A stretch of 64,000 nucleotides of DNA from Anaerobutyricum stercoris. GTDB taxonomy: Bacteria; Bacillota; Clostridia; Lachnospirales; Lachnospiraceae. This document shows, in pieces, positions 25,088 through 33,882 of the stretch. The notes below the pieces were generated by a model. That model worked only from the letters and a program-made list of their open reading frames with translations. It made no database searches and was not told where the DNA came from. The position numbers and the translations under genes are program-made. The stretch's first letter is position 1. Every line of letters starts with the position of its first letter. The stretch spans positions 1 through 64,000 of the forward strand of contig DXBR01000086.1 in the NCBI GenBank assembly GCA_019116455.1, in the 5' to 3' direction.

Positions 25088-26010
25088 TAAAAAAGAAGTT
25101 GATAAAAATGTTTCATAAAGGCCGGAAATCATGCGCAGAAAAAAAGACGGAGCATATCGGGAATTCTTCTTGTCTTTACGGAAAGGAGAGCGACGAAGCG
25201 CCTGTTCTGTCTTACAATGATGTTTCCGTATGTTACGGAGAAAAAACGGTTTTGTCAGATGTCAGTTTTTTGGTGAAGCCAGGAGAGATTCTGGGAATTG
25301 TGGGAGAATCGGGAAGCGGAAAAAGTACGATAATCCGGGCGGCTCTCGGAATTCTGGGAAACGGGGGAACAGTCGCCGGAGGAACGATCTGTCTTCATGG
25401 ACAGGATCTCTCGCTCCTGAAAGAAAAAGAAATGCGAAAGTTCAGAGGAAGCGAAATCGGAATGATTTTTCAGGATACCAGAGCCGCTCTCTGTCCTATT
25501 CGAACGATAGAAGATCAGATTGTTGAGAGTGTGGCTGCACATAAAAAAATCTCCAGGGGAAAAATAAAAGCGCAGGCTTTGGATCTTTTTGATAAATTTG
25601 GATTAAAGCGCGGGAAGGAAATTCTTTCCAGTTATCCTTTTGAATTATCAGGAGGAATGAATCAGCGTGTGGGCATCGCCATGGCGATGCTGCTGCAGCC
25701 TTCAGTTCTGATGGCGGATGAGCCGACCAGCGCGCTGGATGTGATCGCTCAGAAAAAGGTGGTGGAAGAATTCCTGCAGCTTCGGAACATGTATCGTACC
25801 GCTATTGTTCTTGTGACCCACAATATCGGTATCGTATCTGCCATGGCGGATACGATACTTGTGCTTCATGAGGGAAAAGCTGTGGAATACGGTTCGGCAG
25901 ATCAGGTGCTCCGCAGCCCTGAGAATGCTTATACAAAAGAATTACTGGCCGCCGTACCAAGGATACGGAAAAACAGCGGAACGGAAAAGTGGAACCGGCC
26001 GGCAAAGTAA
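25084..26010 (+). CDS. ABC importer ATPase, NikD-like
   Basis: 308 residues. About 35 charged residues precede the ATPase core. Walker A is GIVGESGSGKSTI, the signature is ELSGGMNQRVGIAMAM, and Walker B is VLMADEPTSALD. The C-terminal oligopeptide-transporter tail (YTKELLAAVPRI) is present. The N-terminal extension, rich in Lys, Cys and Gly, is unusual; a shorter start is not supported by a better ribosome site, and the ATGA overlap with the binding protein argues for this one. Confidence 0.85.
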   Translation: MIKKKLIKMFHKGRKSCAEKKTEHIGNSSCLYGKESDEAPVLSYNDVSVCYGEKTVLSDVSFLVKPGEILGIVGESGSGKSTIIRAALGILGNGGTVAGGTICLHGQDLSLLKEKEMRKFRGSEIGMIFQDTRAALCPIRTIEDQIVESVAAHKKISRGKIKAQALDLFDKFGLKRGKEILSSYPFELSGGMNQRVGIAMAMLLQPSVLMADEPTSALDVIAQKKVVEEFLQLRNMYRTAIVLVTHNIGIVSAMADTILVLHEGKAVEYGSADQVLRSPENAYTKELLAAVPRIRKNSGTEKWNRPAK

Positions 26011-26030
26011 AAAGTAGAACGGAGGAAATG

Positions 26031-26816
26031 ATGAACCCCCTGCTGGAAGTAAAAAATCTCACAGTGCAGTTTGAAAAAAGAGAGGGAACGCGGTTTTCTG
26101 AAAAAAAGGAGAGAAAAAAATTTGCGGCGGTGGATTCCGTGAATTTTTGTTTGTATCCTGATGAGATACTGGGAATTGTGGGAGAATCAGGATCGGGAAA
26201 AAGTACGGTGGCAAGAGCGGTCGCCGGACTGATTCCGATATCGTCCGGAAGCATTGTGCTGGACGGAGAAGAGATCACAGATAAAAAAGGCAGAGATCTG
26301 AGAATGATATACAAAAAAATACAGATGGTGTTTCAGTCTCCGGCTGATTCTTTTGATCCAAGAAAGACATTGGGGTACAGTATTGGAGAAAGTTTAAAGA
26401 ATAATGGTATGACGCGTAAGGAAGTGCGGACGGAAGTGAAAAAACTTCTTCAAAGCTGTGAATTGCCGGAAGAATTCGCAGCAAAGTATCCGCGGCAAGT
26501 CAGCGGAGGTCAGTGCCAGAGAGCGGCTATTGCCCGAGCTCTGGCTATTCGGCCGAAAATTATTGTTTTTGACGAGGCGACCAGTGCTCTGGATATGACA
26601 GTGCAGAAAAAAATCATGGAGCTGCTTTCCGGCGTAAAAAAAACCTATGGATTATCCTATCTGTTTATCTGTCATGATCTGGCCCTTGTCCATAAATTCT
26701 GCAGCCGCATTCTTGTCATGCACGATGGAAAAATTGTGGAAGAGGGCGAGCCGGATGCCGTAATCGGCAATCCCCGGAAAGAATATACCAGACAGCTGAT
26801 TGACGATGTTTTGTAA
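26031..26816 (+). CDS. ABC importer ATPase, NikE-like
   Basis: 261 residues from ATG 26031 with GGAGG five nt upstream; the frame is open from 25989. Walker A is GIVGESGSGKSTV, the signature QVSGGQCQRAAIARAL, and Walker B IIVFDEATSALDM. An insertion of charged residues (REGTRFSEKKERKK) lies in the first beta hairpin, as in some peptide/nickel ATPases. With the NikD-like protein it would form the asymmetric ATPase pair. It ends the operon. Confidence 0.85.
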   Translation: MNPLLEVKNLTVQFEKREGTRFSEKKERKKFAAVDSVNFCLYPDEILGIVGESGSGKSTVARAVAGLIPISSGSIVLDGEEITDKKGRDLRMIYKKIQMVFQSPADSFDPRKTLGYSIGESLKNNGMTRKEVRTEVKKLLQSCELPEEFAAKYPRQVSGGQCQRAAIARALAIRPKIIVFDEATSALDMTVQKKIMELLSGVKKTYGLSYLFICHDLALVHKFCSRILVMHDGKIVEEGEPDAVIGNPRKEYTRQLIDDVL

Positions 26817-26829
26817 ATGAAAAAATATA

Positions 26830-26858
26830 TTGAACTCTTGCTGTTCCTGTGATATAAT
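26830..26858 (+). promoter_or_regulatory. Sigma-A promoter of the XRE-AlaA fusion gene
   Basis: TTGAAC (26830-26835), 17 nt, TATAAT (26853-26858), also with the extended TGA before the -10. The leader is about 85 nt. Confidence 0.85.
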
Positions 26859-26949
26859 GCCTTCAATTGAGATTGAACCGAAAAACGTTTTGAGGCGTCA
26901 CATAAGAAAATAGGCATATTAAATTGAACTTTTATCAGGAGGAACAAAA

Positions 26950-28554
26950 ATGGCAAAGGAAACTTTCGCAGACCGGTTAAAACAGGCCATGGATGAGAAG
27001 GGAAAAAAACAGATTGACATTATCCGTGCGGCAGCCGAACAGGGCGTGAAGCTTGGAAAAAGCCATATCAGTCAGTACGTGAGCGGTAAAAATATACCGC
27101 GTACTGACATTCTTCATTGTCTGGCGGAGGTGCTCGGCGTTGATGAAGAATGGCTGAGAAACGGAAACAAGGCTTCCGATGCAACGGCAGATGAAGCTGC
27201 CGGTGCGCAGGACGCCAATACCCGGGCCGTGCATCCGGCAGGAGAGATACAGGCAGGCGGAAGCGCTGCAAAAAGTGTTTTCCCGGTGACAGACGGCGCT
27301 GGAGAGATAAAAAAAGCAGGAAGTTCAGGAGGCAGACCAATGAGAGAGTTCAGAAAATCTTCAAAATTGAACAATGTATTATATGATGTGCGAGGACCGG
27401 TGGTGGATGAGGCTGCCAGAATGGAAGAAGCCGGGACGCAGATTCTGAAGCTGAATATCGGTAATCCGGCGCCGTTTGGGTTTCGGACGCCGGATGAAGT
27501 CATTTACGATATGCGCCGCCAGCTCACAGAATGTGAAGGATATTCGCCGGCAAACGGTTTGTTTTCTGCGAGAAAGGCCATTATGCAGTATGCACAGCTC
27601 AAACAGATTCCCAATGTGGGAATGGATGATATTTACACTGGAAACGGCGTCAGTGAGCTGATTAATATCTGCATGTCTGCGCTGCTGGATGATGGCGATG
27701 AGATTCTGATCCCGTCTCCGGATTACCCGCTGTGGACTGCATGCGCAACTCTTGCAGGAGGGACGGCGGTGCATTATATCTGCGATGAGCAGTCAGACTG
27801 GTATCCGGATATGGCGGACATCAGAAAGAAAATCACAGACCGCACGAAGGCAATCGTCATTATCAATCCGAACAATCCGACTGGTGCGCTGTACCCGAAA
27901 GAAGTGCTGCAGCAGATCGTGGATATTGCCAGAGAATATCAGCTGATCATTTTCTCAGATGAGATCTACGACCGTCTGGTCATGGACGGGGAGGAACATA
28001 TTTCTATCGCCTCCATGGGGCCGGATCTGTTCTGCGTTACTTACAGCGGACTGTCCAAATCTCATATGATCGCCGGTTTCCGTATTGGATGGATGATTCT
28101 GAGCGGTAACAAAGATATGGCGAAAGATTATGTGGAAGGTATTAAGATGCTGTCAAACATGCGGCTGTGTTCCAACGTACCGGCCCAGTCTATCGTACAG
28201 ACGGCGCTGGGAGGCCATCAGAGTGTGAAAAGCTACGTGGTTCCGGGCGGAAGAATCCGGGAGCAGAGAGATTTTATCTACAAAGCGCTCACAGACATTC
28301 CGGGAATCAGCGCGGTGAAACCAAAGGCAGCTTTCTACATTTTCCCGAAAATTGATGTGAAAAAGTTCAATATTGTCGATGACGAGAAATTTGCTCTGGA
28401 TCTTTTGAGAGATAAGAAAATTCTTCTGATTCATGGCGGAGGATTCAACTGGAAGCAGCCGGATCATTTCCGGGTTGTATTTCTGCCGCGGATTGAAGTT
28501 TTGAAAGAATCTGTGGAAAAAATGGCGGATTTCTTCCAATATTATCATCAATAA
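26950..28554 (+). CDS. Fusion of an XRE DNA-binding domain to an AlaA-type alanine aminotransferase
   Basis: 534 residues, start ATG 26950 behind CAGGAGGAAC. Residues 1-75 are a Cro/C1-type helix-turn-helix (FADRLKQAMDEKGKKQIDI, SHISQYVSGKNIPRTDIL). Residues 76-130 are an Ala/Gly-rich linker. From 131 on it is a class I/II PLP aminotransferase of the AlaA/AlaC group: LKLNIGNPAPFGF, IINPNNPTG, FSDEIYDRLV, and the PLP lysine in TYSGLSKSHMIAGFRIGW. The enzyme interconverts pyruvate and alanine with glutamate/2-oxoglutarate. The architecture differs from MocR/PdxR regulators, which use a GntR domain. An internal AGGAGG/ATG at 27327-27342 could yield the enzyme alone. Confidence 0.93.
   Translation: MAKETFADRLKQAMDEKGKKQIDIIRAAAEQGVKLGKSHISQYVSGKNIPRTDILHCLAEVLGVDEEWLRNGNKASDATADEAAGAQDANTRAVHPAGEIQAGGSAAKSVFPVTDGAGEIKKAGSSGGRPMREFRKSSKLNNVLYDVRGPVVDEAARMEEAGTQILKLNIGNPAPFGFRTPDEVIYDMRRQLTECEGYSPANGLFSARKAIMQYAQLKQIPNVGMDDIYTGNGVSELINICMSALLDDGDEILIPSPDYPLWTACATLAGGTAVHYICDEQSDWYPDMADIRKKITDRTKAIVIINPNNPTGALYPKEVLQQIVDIAREYQLIIFSDEIYDRLVMDGEEHISIASMGPDLFCVTYSGLSKSHMIAGFRIGWMILSGNKDMAKDYVEGIKMLSNMRLCSNVPAQSIVQTALGGHQSVKSYVVPGGRIREQRDFIYKALTDIPGISAVKPKAAFYIFPKIDVKKFNIVDDEKFALDLLRDKKILLIHGGGFNWKQPDHFRVVFLPRIEVLKESVEKMADFFQYYHQ
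27327..27342 (+). promoter_or_regulatory. Internal ribosome binding site and ATG for stand-alone AlaA
   Basis: AGGAGG at 27327-27332 is followed after 7 nt by ATG at 27340, codon 131 of the fusion, exactly where the aminotransferase begins (MREFRKSSKLNNVLYDVRGP). Full-length AlaA enzymes start with the same sequence. A second product of 404 residues is therefore likely. Confidence 0.6.
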
Positions 28555-28556
28555 AA

Positions 28557-28600
28557 AAGACGGACTGTTCAAGATCAGAACGGTCCGTCTTGTATTTATT
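28557..28600. terminator. Bidirectional terminator between alaA fusion and csoR-like gene
   Basis: Stem AAGACGGAC / GTCCGTCTT with an inner GTTC/GAAC, followed by TGTATTTATTTT on the plus strand and preceded by AAAAAA (a T-run on the minus strand). It serves both convergent genes. Confidence 0.85.
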
Positions 28601-28991
28601 TTATAAATTGTTCAATAGCTTTTTTGAACTGCTCCAATGACTCCATGTCATTATGTTCAACAGCATCGACAATACAGTGATCAAGATGATCCTTTAAGAT
28701 GATCTTTCCCGTATTGGTCAGAGCAGAACGCACGGCGGCAAGCTGAATCAAAACATCGGAACAGTCCTGTCCGTTTTCTACCATTCGTTTTACCGACTCC
28801 AGATGGCCGATGGCCCGGGACAGCCGATTGACGACCGCTTTGGTCTCCGTGTGGGTATGCCCGTGGGAAAGGTTTTGTACGTTTTCGTGAGAATGTCCGT
28901 GGGAGTGACCGGATGCGCCGTTATGGGTGTGTCCGCTGCCGGAACTATGTATCTTTTCTGCTTTGGACAGAGATTCTGGTCTGTCGTTCAT
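28596..28991 (-). CDS. CsoR/FrmR-family metal-sensing repressor with His-rich N-terminal extension
   Basis: 131 residues, start ATG 28991 behind GGAGGTGA. The all-helical DUF156 core starts near residue 50 (NRLSRAIGHLESVKRMVENG). The copper-type ligand set is present: Cys77, His102 and Cys106 (QDCSDV and DHLDHC), matching the Cys-His-Cys of Cu(I)-sensing CsoR. The first 50 residues are an added segment with ten His, including GHSHGHSH and HGHTHTET. That segment resembles the metal-binding loops of zinc, nickel or cobalt proteins. No copper ATPase or exporter is adjacent, so the target is unknown. The Nik-type importer three genes away is a possibility. Confidence 0.88.
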   Translation of the reverse strand: MNDRPESLSKAEKIHSSGSGHTHNGASGHSHGHSHENVQNLSHGHTHTETKAVVNRLSRAIGHLESVKRMVENGQDCSDVLIQLAAVRSALTNTGKIILKDHLDHCIVDAVEHNDMESLEQFKKAIEQFIK

Positions 28992-29026
28992 AGATTCACC
29001 TCCAGATGTGTTTACCAGATGTATTT

Positions 29027-29056
29027 ATTATACGGAAAAAGAAAAAAGTTTGTCAA
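29027..29056 (-). promoter_or_regulatory. Sigma-A promoter of the CsoR-like gene
   Basis: On the minus strand: TTGACA (29056-29051), 18 nt, TATAAT (29032-29027). Both hexamers are perfect. Confidence 0.85.
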
Positions 29057-29130
29057 GAAAGACGACGGGATTTGTTGAAAAATGTGACGGGATTTGATCG
29101 TGTTATGAAAGAGATCCGGATACAAAGATT

Positions 29131-29177
29131 CCGGGCAGAGGCCTGCTGCAATGCAGCGACGGCAGGCCTCTGCCCGG
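29131..29177. repeat. Perfect 16-bp inverted repeat, probable terminator of the flavoprotein gene
   Basis: CCGGGCAGAGGCCTGC and its exact complement are separated by 15 nt that themselves contain GCTGCA-AT-GCAGC. It begins 12 nt beyond the stop of the flavodoxin-like gene on the minus strand. The flanking T-tract is poor (AATCTTTGTAT), so it may instead protect the mRNA 3' end. Confidence 0.7.
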
Positions 29178-29189
29178 AGTTATGTACAC

Positions 29190-29897
29190 TTAATCCTCTT
29201 CCTGAAATCTTTTATCGACTTTGTTATAAGAAGTAAAGTATGGTGCGAAGTCTTTCTGGTCTGATTCCAGCTTCCGGATAAAGTTGGTGCGGACCTTTTT
29301 CTCCGGAAGAGGAGTTGTGAGACCGGTCTGACGTCCCGCCTCGAAAGACTTGAGCATCCAGGCCATGTTCCGTCCGAGGGTGCGCATGACCATCATGCCT
29401 TCCTTGTCCTGCTCCACCTCCTGCGGTGTATTGCCGAAAACAATGTTCCAGTAGGCTGATGGAACCAGAGGCATATTGCTGATAGTGAAATATTTATTAA
29501 GCTGGTCAAGGGCGGCAATGGAACCTCCCCGGCGGCAGCTGGCCACAGCGGCGCCCGGTTTGTACGGGAAACCTCCGCTTGAATAGAACATCCGGTCCAG
29601 AAAAGATGTGATGCCTCCGGCAGCAGAAGCATAGTGCACCGGGGAACCAACGATCAGTCCATCGCAGCTTTCCATTTTGGCGATGGCGACATTGACAGCG
29701 TCTTCGCCAAAAATACATTTGCCGAGCTTGTTTTTACGACACATGCCGCAGCCCATGCATCCGCGGATGGCGTCAAGACCGATGTGAAGCCATTCTGTCT
29801 CTATTTCTTCCATATGCAAAGTCTTCTCAACTTCAAGAAGCGCTCTCCACGTGCAGCCCTTCGGGTGAGGACTTCCGTTTATCAATAATACCTTCAT
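29190..29897 (-). CDS. Flavodoxin-fold NAD(P)H-dependent oxidoreductase with four-cysteine motif
   Basis: 235 residues from ATG 29897; an ATG 9 nt upstream is too close to GAAAGG to be used well. The FMN-binding N-terminus is VLLINGSPHPKGCTWRALLE. Cys47, Cys50, Cys53 and Cys61 lie in GCMGCGMCRKNKLGKC, the iron-sulfur type cluster of the ISF/FMN-reductase family. DGLIVGSPVHYASAAGG is the second flavin loop. Members transfer electrons or reduce flavins and quinones. It is a single-gene unit with the large inverted repeat at its end. The physiological substrate is not known. Confidence 0.85.
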   Translation of the reverse strand: MKVLLINGSPHPKGCTWRALLEVEKTLHMEEIETEWLHIGLDAIRGCMGCGMCRKNKLGKCIFGEDAVNVAIAKMESCDGLIVGSPVHYASAAGGITSFLDRMFYSSGGFPYKPGAAVASCRRGGSIAALDQLNKYFTISNMPLVPSAYWNIVFGNTPQEVEQDKEGMMVMRTLGRNMAWMLKSFEAGRQTGLTTPLPEKKVRTNFIRKLESDQKDFAPYFTSYNKVDKRFQEED

Positions 29898-29970
29898 AGT
29901 ATTCATCCTTTCCAGCCATAAAAAGGTAATTATGTGGCATGATATTTCCGAATCTCATAGTTTGTGAAAA

Positions 29971-29979
29971 ATTATATCA
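29971..29979 (-). promoter_or_regulatory. Extended -10 promoter of the flavoprotein gene
   Basis: Minus-strand TGA-TATAAT (29979-29971) with no good -35. It is about 75 nt upstream of the start. Confidence 0.4.
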
Positions 29980-30020
29980 TGAATTGCTGGAAATGTATAT
30001 GAAAAAAATATGAATGTGCC

Positions 30021-30049
30021 TTGTGTTTCTGTGTATTTTTATATATACT
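30021..30049 (+). promoter_or_regulatory. Sigma-A promoter of pyc
   Basis: TTGTGT (30021-30026), 17 nt, TATACT (30044-30049), 92 nt before the pyc start. Confidence 0.7.
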
Positions 30050-30140
30050 AGAAAAACACAGGGGATACTTTTTTGTCATTATGAAGGATGGAGAGTAAAA
30101 GAATTCAATAAACAGGGCAAGTGAGGAGGTACGCAACTAT

Positions 30141-33100
30141 ATGCATGTAATGGTACATAAGTTTAAAAAGGTACTGGTGGCGAACCGCGGTGAGATCGCG
30201 ATTCGCATTTTCCGTGCCCTTGAAGAGCTGGGAATCAGCTCGATCGCTGTGTATTCCAAAGAAGACCGGTATGCGCTTTTCCGCTCCAAAGCGGATGAAG
30301 CGTACCCTCTGGACCCGGATAAGGGTCCGGTGGATGCTTATCTGGATATTCCGACTATTATCCGCATAGCCCGGGAGAAAAAGGCAGACGCCATCCATCC
30401 GGGCTACGGATTCCTTTCCGAATATCCGGCTTTTGCCGAGGCATGCCGCAAGAATGGCCTTGTTTTTATCGGGCCTACAGTAGAAGCCATGAATATTATG
30501 GGAGACAAACTTTCAGCGAAGCAGGCGGCATATGACAGTAATGTACCAATAATCAGCGGGAGCGATTATATTCTGCCGGATGCGGAAGCGGCCATGGCAG
30601 AGGCAGACCGCATCGGTTATCCTGTGATGCTTAAGGCATCCAACGGCGGCGGCGGCCGTGGTATGCGCATTGTGGAACGCAGAGAGGATATGGAAGAAGC
30701 TTTTGCAAAATCAGAAAATGAGTCAAAAAGAGCTTTTGGTGAGTCCAAACTATTTCTGGAGAAATATCTTCTTCGTCCAAAGCACATCGAGGTGCAGATT
30801 CTTGGAGATAATTACGGCAATATCGTACATTTATATGACAGAGATTGTTCTGTACAGAAAAATAACCAGAAGGTTATCGAGTTCGCTCCGGCATGGACCA
30901 TATCGGAGGAGATTCGGAAAAAGATTCTTGACAGCGCTAAGCGGCTGGCGAGAAGGGTAGGCTACACCAATGCGGGCACTATGGAGTTTCTGGTAGACGA
31001 GGAGGAGCATCCGTATTTCATTGAGATGAATCCACGGATTCAGGTGGAGCACACGGTGACAGAGATGATCACGGGTATTGATATCGTAGTATGCCAGATT
31101 CTTATTGCGGAGGGATATCCGCTTAACAGTCCGGATATTCATATTTATTCTCAGAATGAGGTGAAGAGCATTGGACACGCTATTCAGGTGCGCATCACCA
31201 CGGAAGACCCGTCCAACCATTTTCTTCCGGATCACGGAAAGATTGACCTGTACCGTTCCAGTGCAGGCAACGGAATCCGCCTGGATGGAGGCGTGGCTTA
31301 TACCGGCGCGGTGGTCACAGCTCATTATGACAGCCTGCTTGTAAAGCTTGTTTCTCATGACCGGACTTTTGCAGGGGCTATCCGCAAGTCGGTTCGTGCT
31401 CTGAAGGAGTTCCGGATTCACGGGGTGCAGACTAACATGACGTTCCTTATCAATGTGCTGAATCATGAAGTATTTCGTCAGGGAAAATGTTATACGACTT
31501 TTATCAGTGAGACTCCGGAACTGATTGAGATGCACAGCAAACTGGACCGGACCACAAAGATTCTGGAGTTCCTGGCCAACAAGATGGTCAACGTTAATCC
31601 GGGACCGAAGCCGGATCTGGAAGACCGGGGAGTGCCGGTCATTGATACGGAAAAAGAGATTCGGGGAACCAGAGATGAATTTCTGCGGCTGGGAGCCAGA
31701 GAATTCACGCAGAAAGTATACAGAAGTAAAAAATTATATGTGACGGACACGACCATGCGTGACGCCCAGCAGTCTCTGCTTGCGACCCGGATGCGTACAA
31801 AAGAAGTGGCGGGAGCGGCGAGAGCCACAAACCTGTATTTAAAGGATGCATTTTCCATTGAAGCGTGGGGCGGCGCCACCTATGATACAGCTTATCGTTT
31901 TTTGAAAGAATCGCCGTGGAAGAGGCTGGATATTCTTCGGGAACGTATGCCGAACGTGCTCATCCAGATGCTGCTGAGGGCTTCCAATGTGGTGGGATAC
32001 AGCACCTATCCGGATAATGTGATCCGTAAGTTTATCAAGGTATCCAGCGATCACGGCGTGGATGTGTACCGGATTTTTGACAGCATGAACTGGACAGAAA
32101 ACATGAAGCTGCCGGTGGAGGAGGCGCTCAAAACAGGAAAGATCGTGGAAGGGGCTATCTGTTATGCCAGCGATATGATGGATCCGAAAGAGACAACCTA
32201 TACTCTCGATTATTACTGTCGGAAAGCGGTGGAGCTGGAACAGATGGGTTGTCATTGTATTGCCATAAAGGACATGTCCTCGCTGCTGAAGCCGTATGCT
32301 GCGAAGAAGCTGGTGGAAGCGCTTAAAAAGGAGGTACATGTGCCGATTCATCTGCATACCCATGATACGGCGGGCAACGGTATCGGCACGTATCTGATGG
32401 CAGCTGAGGCCGGCGTGGATATCGTGGATTGTGCGATCGGTTCCATGAGTTCCATGACCAGTCAGCCGTCCATGAATTCGCTGGTGGAAGCGCTGCGGGG
32501 GACAGAGCGTGATACGCAGATCGATCCGGAGGGACTTTTGGTGCTGGATGAATATTATGCCCATGAGCGAAAGGTATATAAAGTGTTCGAAAGTGGTATG
32601 GACGCACCGGATACAGCCATTTATCAGTATGGAATGCCGGGCGGACAGTATTCCAATTTTACCGCTCAGCTGAGAGAGATGGGTGTGGTAAATAATTTTA
32701 AGGAAATCCGCAAATTATATAAAGAAGCGGATGAACTGCTGGGCAACATCATCAAGGTAACGCCGACTTCCAAGGTGGTGGGTGACCTTGCCATCTTCAT
32801 GCAGCGAAACAATCTGACCAAAGAAAATATTTTTACAGAGGGCAGGGAGCTTTCTTATCCCGATTCAGTGGTGGAATATTTTCAGGGCATGCTGGGACAG
32901 CCGGAAGACGGTTTTCCGGAAGAGTTTCAGCGGATTGTATTGAAAGGACGGAAACCAATTGAAGGAAGACCGGGTGCGCTGCTGCCGGATGTGGATTTTG
33001 ATAAGATCGCGGAATTTCTGCGGGAAAACTACTATATGGATACCATGGAAAAACCGGAAGTGATGGAGCAGAAAGTGTTGAGTTACGCGCTTTATCCGAG

Positions 33101-33716
33101 GGTGTATGAGGATTACTGCGAGCATTTCCAGGCGTACAACGATGTGTCCAAACTGGAGAGTCACATTTACTTTTATGGTCTTCGTCCCGGCGAAGAGACG
33201 GTCATCCAGATTGAGGAGGGTAATGACATCCTGATTAAGTTTGTGCAGATGTCCGAGCCAGATGAAAAGGGTTACCGGACGCTGCAGTTTGAAGTCAACG
33301 GCTTTTACCGGGAGACCCGTGTTCTGGATAAACATTTTGAGGTCAAGGCAGACCGCCGTCTGAAGATGGATCCAAGAAACCCTGGTCATCTGGGTGCGTC
33401 TATGCCGGGTACCATCTGTGATATCAGGATTAAGGAAGGCGATGTGGTGAAGAAGAACATGCCGCTCATGACTATTGAGGCCATGAAGATGGAAACCACA
33501 GTCACATCCAAAGTTTCCGGTATTGTCGATAAGATTTATGTCGCCGAGGGCGATGAGGTCAATCAGGACGCTCTGCTGGTATCCTTTATTCTGGATGAGG
33601 AGGAGCTTAAAAATGTGACCCATCCGGAACTGCCGGAGATGGATCTGGCCTCGCTGTATGAGGATGATTTTAAGACCGTGTCCTTCGATATTGAAGTGGA
33701 AGACAAGGGACAGTAA
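30141..33716 (+). CDS. pyc: Pyruvate carboxylase, single-chain
   Basis: 1191 residues, start ATG 30141 after GAGGAGGT. Biotin carboxylase occupies about 1-460 (VLVANRGEIAIRIFRALEEL, ASNGGGGRGMRIV, EMNPRIQVEHTVTE). Carboxyltransferase is at about 540-850 (TDTTMRDAQQSLLATRMRT, HLHTHDTAGNG). The tetramerisation region follows, and the biotin carrier domain has EAMKME with the biotinyl Lys at 1116. It converts pyruvate, bicarbonate and ATP to oxaloacetate, feeding the TCA branch and aspartate in anaerobes. It is a single-gene unit; no acetyl-CoA carboxylase partner is present, and the length fits PycA. Confidence 0.98.
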   Translation: MHVMVHKFKKVLVANRGEIAIRIFRALEELGISSIAVYSKEDRYALFRSKADEAYPLDPDKGPVDAYLDIPTIIRIAREKKADAIHPGYGFLSEYPAFAEACRKNGLVFIGPTVEAMNIMGDKLSAKQAAYDSNVPIISGSDYILPDAEAAMAEADRIGYPVMLKASNGGGGRGMRIVERREDMEEAFAKSENESKRAFGESKLFLEKYLLRPKHIEVQILGDNYGNIVHLYDRDCSVQKNNQKVIEFAPAWTISEEIRKKILDSAKRLARRVGYTNAGTMEFLVDEEEHPYFIEMNPRIQVEHTVTEMITGIDIVVCQILIAEGYPLNSPDIHIYSQNEVKSIGHAIQVRITTEDPSNHFLPDHGKIDLYRSSAGNGIRLDGGVAYTGAVVTAHYDSLLVKLVSHDRTFAGAIRKSVRALKEFRIHGVQTNMTFLINVLNHEVFRQGKCYTTFISETPELIEMHSKLDRTTKILEFLANKMVNVNPGPKPDLEDRGVPVIDTEKEIRGTRDEFLRLGAREFTQKVYRSKKLYVTDTTMRDAQQSLLATRMRTKEVAGAARATNLYLKDAFSIEAWGGATYDTAYRFLKESPWKRLDILRERMPNVLIQMLLRASNVVGYSTYPDNVIRKFIKVSSDHGVDVYRIFDSMNWTENMKLPVEEALKTGKIVEGAICYASDMMDPKETTYTLDYYCRKAVELEQMGCHCIAIKDMSSLLKPYAAKKLVEALKKEVHVPIHLHTHDTAGNGIGTYLMAAEAGVDIVDCAIGSMSSMTSQPSMNSLVEALRGTERDTQIDPEGLLVLDEYYAHERKVYKVFESGMDAPDTAIYQYGMPGGQYSNFTAQLREMGVVNNFKEIRKLYKEADELLGNIIKVTPTSKVVGDLAIFMQRNNLTKENIFTEGRELSYPDSVVEYFQGMLGQPEDGFPEEFQRIVLKGRKPIEGRPGALLPDVDFDKIAEFLRENYYMDTMEKPEVMEQKVLSYALYPRVYEDYCEHFQAYNDVSKLESHIYFYGLRPGEETVIQIEEGNDILIKFVQMSEPDEKGYRTLQFEVNGFYRETRVLDKHFEVKADRRLKMDPRNPGHLGASMPGTICDIRIKEGDVVKKNMPLMTIEAMKMETTVTSKVSGIVDKIYVAEGDEVNQDALLVSFILDEEELKNVTHPELPEMDLASLYEDDFKTVSFDIEVEDKGQ

Positions 33717-33791
33717 ACCGTTGCTGTTCACTGCGTGAACGGTAACAATAAAACACCGTGCAGGCTTTATACTGCCGCCGCTTACTCTGTT

Positions 33792-33820
33792 TTGACGGAA
33801 TTACCCGCTTGTGGTATGAT
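33792..33820 (+). promoter_or_regulatory. Sigma-A promoter of the M18 aminopeptidase operon
   Basis: TTGACG (33792-33797), 17 nt, TATGAT (33815-33820), with an extended TGG before the -10. The start codon follows 62 nt later. Confidence 0.8.
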
Positions 33821-33882
33821 GGGGAATGGAAAAAGCTGGCGGCAGCTTTTTTGAGTATAATTCTGGATAGGAGGAAATACAG

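Noticed and set aside
33717..33743. Hairpin after pyc (GTTCAC-TGC-GTGAAC)
   Set aside because: Short stem and no T-run; not convincing as a terminator.
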